The notes beneath the pieces are model-generated. The model saw nothing but the letters and a program-made list of their open reading frames with translations, did not search any database and had not been told where the DNA came from. From an uncultured Syntrophobacterales bacterium (GTDB lineage Bacteria; Desulfobacterota; Syntrophia; Syntrophales; UBA5619): 5,078 nucleotides of DNA. Below, piece by piece: positions 1 to 5,078 of the stretch (position 1 is its first letter; each line of letters begins with the position of its first letter). The stretch lies in the NCBI GenBank assembly GCA_903903205.1, contig CAIUXU010000098.1, positions 1-5,078 on the forward strand, in the 5' to 3' direction. The position numbers and the translations under genes are program-made.

Positions 1-40
1 AGGGATTTCGGGGATGACAGTTCGGGGGCTTTCGGGGTGA
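1..40. repeat. Possible edge of a dispersed intergenic repeat
   Basis: The word TTCGGGG occurs three times in close order, at 7-13, 21-27 and 31-37. Read on the minus strand, the segment contains TGTCATCCCCGAA. From general knowledge, that resembles the start of short palindromic intergenic repeats (a TCATCCCCGAA arm, then a loop, then a TCGGGGATCCA arm) scattered through many proteobacterial genomes. The matching second arm would lie to the left of the window and is not visible. Frames 2 and 3 close early (stops at 38-40 and 13-15). Frame 1 stays open to a TAG at 85-87, but its peptide resembles no family I recognise. A non-coding repeat edge is therefore my preferred reading, held with low confidence. 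Confidence 0.3.
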
Positions 41-107
41 GGCTGGAAGTCAAAAAACTTCTACAAGGGTGTTCTTTTTTGTGGTAGGGGTACTCTACAC
101 TGATTGC

Positions 108-116
108 AGGAAAGGA
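108..116 (+). promoter_or_regulatory. Tandem ribosome-binding site serving two possible pgi starts
   Basis: The purine run AGGAAAGGA contains two AGGA cores. The first (108-111) lies 6 nt before the ATG at 118, and the second (113-116) lies 7 nt before the in-frame ATG at 124. Both starts are well placed and differ by only two residues (Met-Ala), so the sequence does not decide between them. Confidence 0.6.
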
Positions 117-117
117 A

Positions 118-1812
118 ATGGCCATGACGACAAGAATGACGTTTTTTCCGGAGTCCTGCCGGGCGGCGGCGGGGGAGGCCCGCAAGGCGCTGGCGGCGGG
201 GAGGATTACGGAACGTATCCAGAGGAAGGATCACACCCTCTGGAAACCGGAACCCGGGGGAATTTCCGACCGCCTTGGCTGGCTCGACAGCCCACGGGCG
301 ATGCAGGGACGCCTCGCCGAAATCGCGTCTGTTGTCGAAGGCGTCCGGGCCGATGGTTTCAACTTTGCCCTGCTGCTGGGGATGGGGGGCTCCAGCCTCG
401 CGCCGGAGGTGTTCCGGAAGGTCTTCGGTGTTGCCGACGGCTTTCTCGACCTCGCGGTGCTGGACAGCACGGACCCGGGGGCGGTTCTCGCCTGCGCCGA
501 ACGGCTCGACCTGAAGCGGACGCTCTTCATCGTCTCCACAAAATCGGGCGGGACCGTCGAGACCTTCTCATTCATGAAGTATTTTTACAACCTTGTAGCG
601 GAGAAGCTTGGGGCGGAGGAGGCGGGGAGACACTTTCTCGCGATCACCGATCCCGGGAGCGCCTTGGCCGATCTCGCCCGCGCGCACCATTTCCGCCATG
701 CCTTCCTCAACGATCCGGATATCGGCGGTCGCTATTCGGTTCTCTCCTGCTTCGGCCTCGTACCGGCGGCGCTGCTCGGGATGGATGTCGGTCTTCTGCT
801 GGAACGGGCTGCTGCGGCTGCAGAAGCTGAATTTGATAGCAACAACAAGGAGATGAGCGGGGCTCTCCTCGGAGCGCTCCTCGGGGAGTTTGCGGTGCAG
901 GGACGTGACAAGCTCACCTTTCTTTTTTCGCCGCGGTTGGCCGCTTTCGGCGACTGGGTGGAGCAGCTCCTTGCGGAGAGTCTTGGCAAGGAAGGGGAGG
1001 GGATGCTGCCGGTTGTCGGCGAGGTGTTCGGGGCGCCTTCGGTTTACGGTCCGGACCGGATCTTCTGCGCGATCCGTCTGGCGGGGGATGATGCGGGAGA
1101 GGAGCAACTGAAGGCGCTTGCGGAGGCTGGCCATCCCGTCATCGATCTTTCGCTTTCCGATCCCTATGAATTGGGCGGCCAGTGCTTCTTCTGGGAAATG
1201 GCAGCGGCGATCACCGGCTGGCGGCTGGCGATCAACCCGTTCGACCAGCCGGACGTAGAGGCGGCGAAGATCCTCGCCCGGAAGATGATTGCGGAGTATC
1301 GCGAAAAGGGAGCGATGCCGTTAGAGACCCCGGCGCTGAAGGGGCCGGGCCTGTCCGTTTACGGCGATCTGGATGCCGGGAAGCCGGAAGAGACCCTGGC
1401 GGCGTTTCTCCGTCACGCAAAACCGGGCGCCTACGCCGCGCTCCATGCTTATCTGACGCCGTCCCCCGGGATGGACGAGGCCCTGCAGCGTCTGCGGATG
1501 CGGATACGGGACCGTTTCCGTCTTGTAACGACCGTCGGCTACGGGCCCCGCTTTCTCCACTCAACCGGTCAGTTGCACAAGGGCGACGCCGGGTGCGGCC
1601 TGTTCATCCAGTTTACGGCGGACGACTCCCGTGATGCGCCGATCCCCGATGAAATGGGACAACCGGAATCCGCGCTCACTTTCGGCGTCCTGAAACAGGC
1701 CCAGGCCTTTGGCGACCGCCAGGCGCTGATCAACGCCAGACGACGCGTAATTCGGATCCACCTCCACGGAGATCCGGTGAACGGCATATCCCGATTGATG
1801 GCGGCCCTGTAA
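118..1812 (+). CDS. pgi: Glucose-6-phosphate isomerase, stand-alone form of the Tal-Pgi fusion's isomerase half
   Basis: This 564-residue protein interconverts glucose 6-phosphate and fructose 6-phosphate in the cytoplasm, in glycolysis and gluconeogenesis. It has the two sugar-isomerase (SIS) domains of the phosphoglucose isomerase superfamily. Visible motifs are GMGGSSLAP (residues 88-96), the phosphate-binding STKSGGT (140-146), GGRYSVLS (203-210), ESLGKEGEG (287-295), NPFDQPDVE (373-381) and GYGPRFLHSTGQLHKG (474-489). The last contains the His expected in ring opening and a nearby Lys. The N-terminal stretch RKDHTLW...RLGWLD (36-56) and the LPVVGE segment (297-302) are, as I know the family, typical of the isomerase half of bifunctional transaldolase/Pgi proteins of about 950 residues. 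Here no transaldolase domain precedes it: an in-frame TAG lies at 85-87 and a ribosome-binding site precedes the start. The frame is intact. The next gene follows 135 bp later with its own possible promoter, so the two need not be an operon. The family assignment is firm; the fusion-derived subtype is an inference from motif style. Confidence 0.93.
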   Translation: MAMTTRMTFFPESCRAAAGEARKALAAGRITERIQRKDHTLWKPEPGGISDRLGWLDSPRAMQGRLAEIASVVEGVRADGFNFALLLGMGGSSLAPEVFRKVFGVADGFLDLAVLDSTDPGAVLACAERLDLKRTLFIVSTKSGGTVETFSFMKYFYNLVAEKLGAEEAGRHFLAITDPGSALADLARAHHFRHAFLNDPDIGGRYSVLSCFGLVPAALLGMDVGLLLERAAAAAEAEFDSNNKEMSGALLGALLGEFAVQGRDKLTFLFSPRLAAFGDWVEQLLAESLGKEGEGMLPVVGEVFGAPSVYGPDRIFCAIRLAGDDAGEEQLKALAEAGHPVIDLSLSDPYELGGQCFFWEMAAAITGWRLAINPFDQPDVEAAKILARKMIAEYREKGAMPLETPALKGPGLSVYGDLDAGKPEETLAAFLRHAKPGAYAALHAYLTPSPGMDEALQRLRMRIRDRFRLVTTVGYGPRFLHSTGQLHKGDAGCGLFIQFTADDSRDAPIPDEMGQPESALTFGVLKQAQAFGDRQALINARRRVIRIHLHGDPVNGISRLMAAL

Positions 1813-1826
1813 CTTCCCACGGGAAG
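1813..1826. other. Perfect 14-bp palindrome directly after the pgi stop
   Basis: CTTCCC and GGGAAG are exact inverted repeats separated by AC, starting at the first base after the pgi TAA. As RNA it could fold as a 5-bp stem with a CACG loop. No T-run follows (the next bases are ACCGTTAAAT), so it does not meet the usual picture of an intrinsic terminator. It could be a weak processing or 3'-end stabilising hairpin, or chance. Confidence 0.3.
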
Positions 1827-1830
1827 ACCG

Positions 1831-1859
1831 TTAAATCGAGCGGGATATTTTGTTATCAT
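1831..1859 (+). promoter_or_regulatory. Candidate extended -10 promoter for the thioesterase gene
   Basis: TGTTATCAT at 1851-1859 fits a TGn extended -10 element followed by TATCAT (five of six to TATAAT). A poor -35 candidate, TTAAAT (1831-1836), lies 17 bp upstream. The segment is visibly more A+T-rich than its surroundings. Transcription would begin near 1866 and leave a leader of about 80 nt before the GTG start at 1948. This is inferred from sequence only. Confidence 0.35.
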
Positions 1860-1930
1860 TCTCCTGTAGTAGTCGCGACGGCCGGAGGGAATCGTCTGAC
1901 CGTCATGTCGGAGGAAAACAGATTAAAGCC

Positions 1931-1937
1931 AGAAAGG
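1931..1937 (+). promoter_or_regulatory. Ribosome-binding site supporting the GTG start of the thioesterase gene
   Basis: AGAAAGG lies 10 nt before the GTG at 1948. The reading frame is closed upstream by TAA at 1924-1926, and no ATG or other usual start lies between that stop and the GTG. A stronger GGAGGA (1910-1915) sits 32 nt before the GTG, too far to serve it directly. Confidence 0.45.
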
Positions 1938-1947
1938 TCAGCGCCAG

Positions 1948-2361
1948 GTGAAAGAAATAATCACTTCAGAAACGATAAAGGACTTTTTCCGAAAGGATCT
2001 GTTTGCCGGATTTGTTGGCATTGAACTGATCGCGGCAGGTGAAGGCAGAGCAAGGGCCAAACTGGAAATTCGCAATCACCATTTGAACGGTCTCGGTCTT
2101 GTCCATGGAGGCGCCATTTTCGCTCTGGCCGACCTGGCCTTTGCTACCGCAGTCAATTCGAGGGGGCGGGATGCTGTGGCGATTCACTGTTCGATCTCCT
2201 ACCTGAAAGCGGTTACAGATGGGTCTCTTTTCGCCGAGGCCGAGGAGGTTTCCTGCGGTCCAAAGATCGCCACCTACACCATCCGGATTACCGACGCTTC
2301 GGGGGAATTGATTTCTTGTTTTGAGGGGATGGCCTTCAGAAAGACCGATAAACGATCATAG
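1948..2361 (+). CDS. PaaI-family hotdog-fold acyl-CoA thioesterase
   Basis: This 137-residue protein, about the usual single-domain length, belongs to the PaaI group of hotdog thioesterases, which hydrolyse CoA thioesters as homotetramers in the cytoplasm. The family signature spans residues 45-66: HLNGLG, then VHGG (52-55), then LADLAF (60-65). It supplies the conserved Asn47, His53, Gly54-Gly55 and Asp62 of the active site. The central helix is followed by the expected strands, including SISYLKAV (82-89) and the C-terminal GMAFRK (127-132). The N-terminal helix ending in FFRKDLFAGFVGIEL matches close relatives, which supports the GTG start. The substrate cannot be read from sequence. PaaI itself acts on hydroxylated phenylacetyl-CoA esters, but no phenylacetate-degradation gene is visible, so a broad or housekeeping role is equally possible. 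The stop lies 4 bp from the stop of the opposing CPBP gene. Confidence 0.88.
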   Translation: MKEIITSETIKDFFRKDLFAGFVGIELIAAGEGRARAKLEIRNHHLNGLGLVHGGAIFALADLAFATAVNSRGRDAVAIHCSISYLKAVTDGSLFAEAEEVSCGPKIATYTIRITDASGELISCFEGMAFRKTDKRS

Positions 2362-2376
2362 CAGCTCAGTGGATCG
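2353..2376. other. Inverted repeat across the junction of the convergent genes
   Basis: CGATC (2353-2357) and GATCG (2372-2376) are exact inverted copies separated by 14 nt, and the pair spans both stop codons. No T-run follows on either strand, so I do not call it a terminator. It is the only symmetric element I found between the two converging transcription units, and a 5-bp match could be chance. Confidence 0.2.
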
Positions 2377-2956
2377 GAAAAACGGCGAAAATGAAGGCGC
2401 TCCAGAGGGAGTGAGATACGATGACCATTCCCAGATCCCGCCGCCAGAGGTAGAGTCCACCCCAGAAGGCGCCCGCAATCAGGGCGGCGGCAATGAGAAC
2501 GAAATTCATTGAAAAGATATGGACGCCGCCGTAAATCAGGGTTCCCACCACGAATCCTTTGCGATCGCCAAAGCGCTGCATCAATTTTTCCTGCAGGAAA
2601 CCACGCCAGAAGATCTCTTCACCCGGGCCGGTGATGAAGCATAACAGCAGAAAGATGAGAACCCGGTCGGTGCCTGTTCCGAGGTCATAGATTCCACCGA
2701 CCTGGGCGCCCGCCCCGGGGACGATGTAAGGCGCCATCAGGTTGCCGAGGAAGAAGATCCCGTAAAGAACTACGGCCGAAAGCACGCCGCCGATGACACT
2801 TTTCAGGGAGAAGCGAACCTTTGGTTTCTGCCAGATCAGGGAATAGAGGCAGATGATCATCACGGAAAAACCGATTTTGACCCAGAAGTTTCCCCAGGCT
2901 ATCCCGAAAGTAAAGCCCCAGCAGACGAAGGTGAGAAGAATTGCGACAGGAATCAA
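2366..2956 (-). CDS. CPBP (Abi/Rce1-like) intramembrane glutamic protease
   Basis: This 196-residue, very hydrophobic protein has about six to seven membrane segments (roughly residues 3-20, 25-42, 54-73, 98-110, 135-149, 152-170 and 177-193). It carries the CPBP family motifs inside the membrane part: EEIFWR (E113, E114, R118), H146 in the YGGVHIF segment, and H182 in SHSLW. In this family the glutamates and histidines form the catalytic site of an intramembrane protease related to eukaryotic Rce1, which cleaves prenylated CAAX proteins. Bacterial members act in peptide processing, immunity or unknown roles. All expected key residues are present, so activity is plausible. Translation starts at TTG (2956-2954), which overlaps the TGA of the upstream prenyltransferase gene, with GAGG 8 nt before it. 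No ATG lies just upstream in frame. The natural substrate is unknown. Coupling to the prenyltransferase gene suggests shared expression, not necessarily shared chemistry. Confidence 0.87.
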   Translation of the reverse strand: MIPVAILLTFVCWGFTFGIAWGNFWVKIGFSVMIICLYSLIWQKPKVRFSLKSVIGGVLSAVVLYGIFFLGNLMAPYIVPGAGAQVGGIYDLGTGTDRVLIFLLLCFITGPGEEIFWRGFLQEKLMQRFGDRKGFVVGTLIYGGVHIFSMNFVLIAAALIAGAFWGGLYLWRRDLGMVIVSHSLWSAFIFAVFPIH

Positions 2957-2968
2957 AAGACAAACCTC
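2953..2968 (-). promoter_or_regulatory. Translational coupling site: GAGG plus TTGA stop/start overlap
   Basis: The TGA of the prenyltransferase gene (2955-2953) overlaps the TTG start of the CPBP gene (2956-2954), giving TTGA on the minus strand. GAGG at 2968-2965 lies inside the end of the upstream gene, 8 nt before the TTG. This layout usually means that ribosomes ending the first gene re-start on the second. The rare TTG start probably lowers output of the protease. Confidence 0.6.
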
Positions 2969-3849
2969 GTTTCCAGGAATAGCGCGAGTATGAGAAGGAT
3001 ACCGAAAACGGTATCAAACTGGGCGGTTAGCGCATCGGCCATATCGGGGATCTTTGCCCTGAAAGTTTTTAGCAGGGTCACGGCCTTTGGAACGGAGAGG
3101 AAGATCAAGAGTCCCCAGAGGCTCATGATTCCGGTAATGATCATCGCGAGCACGCAGGCGTAAGCCAGCACAATGAGCCCGACAAAGAGTTGATAACTTC
3201 GGCTGCTGCCAAGCAGGATGCTCAATGTTTTGATATTCTGGCGTGAATCGTAGTCGATGTCTCTCATATTGTTGGCAAAGAGGACCAGGGCGACAAGAAT
3301 CCCGAAAGGAATCGAAATGTAGAGGGCTTTCAGGGAAAGGGTTTGCCGTTGAACCGCGTACGCGCCCTCGACCATCAGCGGTCCCCACATCAGGAAGACA
3401 GCAGGTTCGCCGAATGCGCGGTACTTGAATTTAATGGGGCCGGCCGTGTAAAAAATGACCGCAACAAGCCCGATCAGACCAATCCAGAGGATATGCCAGG
3501 AGCGGATGAATGCCGCCGTGATTCCGATGGCGGCGGTTAAAGCGAGCAGGACAGCGGCTTCAGCCAGAAGTTGGCGAGGCGTCAGCAGTCCGGAGATAAT
3601 GGGCTGGGGTCGGTATTTTGCGGTGGGGGAATCCTTCTGGTCGATCCCGTAAAGCGTGTCAAAGTAATCGTTGATCACATTGGCGGAGGCGTGGAAGACG
3701 ATCATGCCTGTGGCCGTCAGGAAAAACCAAACCCACGACACCGAGCCCTGTTCGGCGGCCAGAAGTGTTCCCACGGCAACGGAAATGCAGGACATCGTGA
3801 AGGACCAGGGACGGGTGGCGATAAAATATTTCCACAAAAAATTGAACAT
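2953..3849 (-). CDS. menA: UbiA-family prenyltransferase, MenA-like (1,4-dihydroxy-2-naphthoate polyprenyltransferase)
   Basis: This 298-residue, multi-spanning membrane protein has both Asp-rich motifs of the UbiA superfamily. The first is NDYFDTLYGID (residues 60-70) and the second NNMRDIDYD (193-201), followed by TLSILLG. These bind the Mg-diphosphate of the polyprenyl donor. The start IATRPWSFTMS (10-20), the SGLLTPRQL loop, YTAGPIKF (134-141) and the MWGPLMVEGAY segment are closest in style to MenA, which prenylates 1,4-dihydroxy-2-naphthoate in menaquinone synthesis. Between TLYGID and SGLLTP the loop reads DSPTAKYRPQPI and lacks the Arg-rich form I recall from many MenA proteins, so another aromatic acceptor is possible. 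I chose ATG 3849 because TAGG (3862-3859) lies 9 nt upstream and the protein then begins like its relatives. A TTG at 3894 would add 15 residues (MATQIVTAWE...), which look like untranslated leader. The gene follows icd by 47 bp and overlaps the CPBP gene by 4 nt (within 2953-2956), so operon membership is likely. The UbiA family is certain; the MenA subtype is probable. Confidence 0.85.
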   Translation of the reverse strand: MFNFLWKYFIATRPWSFTMSCISVAVGTLLAAEQGSVSWVWFFLTATGMIVFHASANVINDYFDTLYGIDQKDSPTAKYRPQPIISGLLTPRQLLAEAAVLLALTAAIGITAAFIRSWHILWIGLIGLVAVIFYTAGPIKFKYRAFGEPAVFLMWGPLMVEGAYAVQRQTLSLKALYISIPFGILVALVLFANNMRDIDYDSRQNIKTLSILLGSSRSYQLFVGLIVLAYACVLAMIITGIMSLWGLLIFLSVPKAVTLLKTFRAKIPDMADALTAQFDTVFGILLILALFLETRFVF

Positions 3850-3858
3850 TGACGGATA

Positions 3859-3862
3859 CCTA
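3859..3862 (-). promoter_or_regulatory. Ribosome-binding site deciding the prenyltransferase start
   Basis: TAGG on the minus strand lies 9 nt before the ATG at 3849-3847. This supports that ATG over the upstream TTG at 3894-3892. The TTG lies just 2 bp past the icd stop, and its only nearby purine run, GGGG, lies within the last codons of icd. Confidence 0.45.
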
Positions 3863-3896
3863 ATTTCCCAGGCTGTTACAATTTGTGTTGCCAAAC

Positions 3897-5078
3897 CTAC
3901 CCCATTCGGCGCTTGAGCTCACGGTCGAGCGTATCGAGAAACTGGCCGGTGGTTTCCCAATTCTGATTGCTGCCGATCAAAATCGCCAAATCCTTCGTCA
4001 TGTGGCCGGCTTCGACCGAGCCCACGCAGACCTGTTCCAACGTTTCGGCGAAGCGGATCAGATCGGGTGTGTCGTCCAACTGGCCGCGGCGTATCAGGCC
4101 GCGCGTCCAGGCGAAGATCGAGGCGATCGGGTTCGTCGAGGTTTCTCTGCCGGCCTGGTGCTCCCGGTAGTGGCGGGTCACTGTGCCGTGAGCGGCTTCG
4201 GCTTCAAACGCCTTGCCGTCCGGACTCATCAGCACGGAGGTCATCAGGCCGAGCGAACCGTAGCCCTGGGCCACGGTGTCGGACTGTACGTCGCCGTCGT
4301 AATTCTTGCAGGCCCAGAGGTACCCGCCGCTCCACTTGAGGTTGGAGGCGACCATGTCGTCGATCAGGCGGTGCTCATAGGTGAGACCGGCGGCCTTGAA
4401 TCGGTCGGCAAATTCGGCGTCAAAGATCTGCTGGAACAGGTTTTTGAAGCGTCCGTCGTAAATCTTGAGAATCGTGTTTTTGGTCGAAAAATAGACCGGA
4501 TACCGACGCGAAAGGCCGTAGGTGAAACAGGCGCGCGCGAAACCGCTGATCGACTCGTCCGAGTTGTACATTGCCATGGCCGCGCCGGAGCCTGCGGATT
4601 TGTACACCTCTTTTTCTATCGTCGGGCCACCGTCTTCCGGCACAAAGGTCAGCTTCAGCGTCCCCTTGCCCGGGTAGAGGAATTCGCTGGCCCGGTACTG
4701 GTCGCCGAAGGCGTGGCGCGCCACAATGACCGGCTTGTCCCAATGGGGAATCAGGCGGGGCACGTTTTTGCAGATGATCGGTTCGCGGAAAATGGTTCCG
4801 TCCAATATATTCCGGATTGTTCCGTTCGGAGAGCGAAGCATTTCGGGTGAGCCGAATTCCCGTATGCGGCCTTCGTCGTGGGTGATGGTCGCGCACTTGA
4901 CCGCGACGCCGTATTTCCTGGTCGCATGGGCGGAATCGACGGTCACCTGATCCCCGGTCGCATCCCGGTTCTGGATGCCGAGATCATAATACTTCAGGTC
5001 GATGTCGAGGTACGGATAAATCAGTTTCTCTTTGATTCCGGACCAGATGATCCGTGTCATTTCATCGCCGTCCATTTC
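3897..5078 (-). CDS. icd: NADP-dependent isocitrate dehydrogenase, eukaryotic type (5' end outside window)
   Basis: This enzyme oxidatively decarboxylates isocitrate to 2-oxoglutarate and makes NADPH in the TCA cycle as a cytoplasmic homodimer. The sequence closely follows the eukaryotic-like subfamily (type II, as in human IDH1/IDH2) rather than E. coli Icd. Counting from the Met at 5075, visible parts are SPNGTIR (82-88) with R97 for isocitrate, RHAFGDQYRA (120-129), STKNTILK (197-204) with the catalytic Lys, RLIDDMV (236-242) and NYDGDVQSD (258-266) with the metal-binding Asp residues. AAHGTVTRHYR (294-304) follows, whose Arg-His pair marks NADP over NAD. All expected active-site residues are present. 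The frame is still open at the window edge: GAA precedes ATG-GAC-GGC-GAT, matching the internal VE(L/M)DGDEMTR motif. The Met at 5075 is therefore internal, and roughly a dozen N-terminal residues are missing. The stop is TAG at 3899-3897. The promoter is out of view, and the gene probably leads the menA-CPBP block. Confidence 0.95.
   Translation of the reverse strand, partial: EMDGDEMTRIIWSGIKEKLIYPYLDIDLKYYDLGIQNRDATGDQVTVDSAHATRKYGVAVKCATITHDEGRIREFGSPEMLRSPNGTIRNILDGTIFREPIICKNVPRLIPHWDKPVIVARHAFGDQYRASEFLYPGKGTLKLTFVPEDGGPTIEKEVYKSAGSGAAMAMYNSDESISGFARACFTYGLSRRYPVYFSTKNTILKIYDGRFKNLFQQIFDAEFADRFKAAGLTYEHRLIDDMVASNLKWSGGYLWACKNYDGDVQSDTVAQGYGSLGLMTSVLMSPDGKAFEAEAAHGTVTRHYREHQAGRETSTNPIASIFAWTRGLIRRGQLDDTPDLIRFAETLEQVCVGSVEAGHMTKDLAILIGSNQNWETTGQFLDTLDRELKRRMG

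Noticed and set aside
1..87. The C-terminal end of an upstream protein in frame 1, ending at TAG 85-87
   Set aside because: The 28-residue peptide matches no family end that I recognise, including transaldolase, and the first half looks like a nucleotide-level repeat. It cannot be fully excluded without the upstream sequence.
74..101. A sigma-70 promoter for pgi using TACACT (96-101)
   Set aside because: The hexamer matches only four of six bases, and no acceptable -35 element lies 16-18 bp upstream.
69..830. A 253-codon plus-strand frame starting upstream of pgi
   Set aside because: Its peptide is Gly/Arg/Pro-rich with low-complexity runs, while the overlapping pgi frame carries the conserved isomerase residues.
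568..1134. A 188-codon minus-strand open frame inside pgi
   Set aside because: It is antisense to conserved Pgi motifs, has no recognisable family, and has an Arg/Ser/Pro-rich make-up typical of a shadow frame.
1182..1634. A 150-codon plus-strand open frame inside pgi in another frame
   Set aside because: Its peptide is Gly/Arg/Asp-rich without domains, and the pgi frame is intact across the same stretch, so there is no frameshift to explain.
1813..1826. An intrinsic terminator for pgi
   Set aside because: The palindrome is short and no T-run follows, so it was listed only as a palindrome.
1905..2024. An ATG-started frame (MSEENRLKPE...) overlapping the start of the thioesterase gene
   Set aside because: It stops after about 39 codons and runs out of frame through the conserved thioesterase start. 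The GGAGGG before it is 14 or more nt away, too far for good initiation.
3885..4850. A 321-codon open frame on the plus strand opposite the isocitrate dehydrogenase gene
   Set aside because: It lies fully antisense to a gene with unmistakable conserved motifs, its peptide shows no known domain, and such long shadow frames are common opposite G+C-rich codons.

Overview
This window comes from a G+C-rich bacterial chromosome. It holds five protein-coding genes in two convergent blocks, with almost no unused DNA. No RNA gene, CRISPR array, insertion sequence or phage gene was seen. The gene set (a Pgi of the type usually fused to transaldolase, a eukaryotic-type NADP isocitrate dehydrogenase, a MenA-like prenyltransferase and a PaaI-like thioesterase) would suit a menaquinone-using Gram-negative anaerobe or facultative organism, for example a deltaproteobacterium in the broad old sense. 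That placement is an impression from protein style and was not tested.

Plus-strand block (1-2361). Positions 1-117 are non-coding. The first ~40 bases carry three TTCGGGG words and look like the edge of a dispersed intergenic repeat. Next is a complete glucose-6-phosphate isomerase gene (118-1812) that matches the isomerase half of bifunctional transaldolase/Pgi proteins but stands alone. A 135-bp gap (1813-1947) has a short palindrome, a candidate extended -10 promoter and an orphan GGAGGA. It precedes a GTG-started PaaI-type hotdog thioesterase (1948-2361).

Minus-strand block (5078 down to 2366). Read in transcription order, it holds a 5'-truncated NADP-dependent isocitrate dehydrogenase, a MenA-like UbiA-family prenyltransferase, and a CPBP (Abi/Rce1-like) intramembrane protease. 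The prenyltransferase and protease genes overlap by 4 nt (TTGA) and are probably translationally coupled. The dehydrogenase ends 47 bp before the preferred prenyltransferase start, so all three may form one transcript. The two blocks meet tail to tail with only 4 bp between stop codons.

Functionally, Pgi serves hexose-phosphate metabolism, Icd serves the TCA cycle and NADPH/2-oxoglutarate supply, and the MenA-like enzyme probably makes the quinone side chain linkage. The thioesterase would hydrolyse a small acyl-CoA. I found no convincing new multi-gene system. The points most worth a second look are the coupled prenyltransferase/CPBP protease pair, the stand-alone Pgi half, and the repeat-like left edge.
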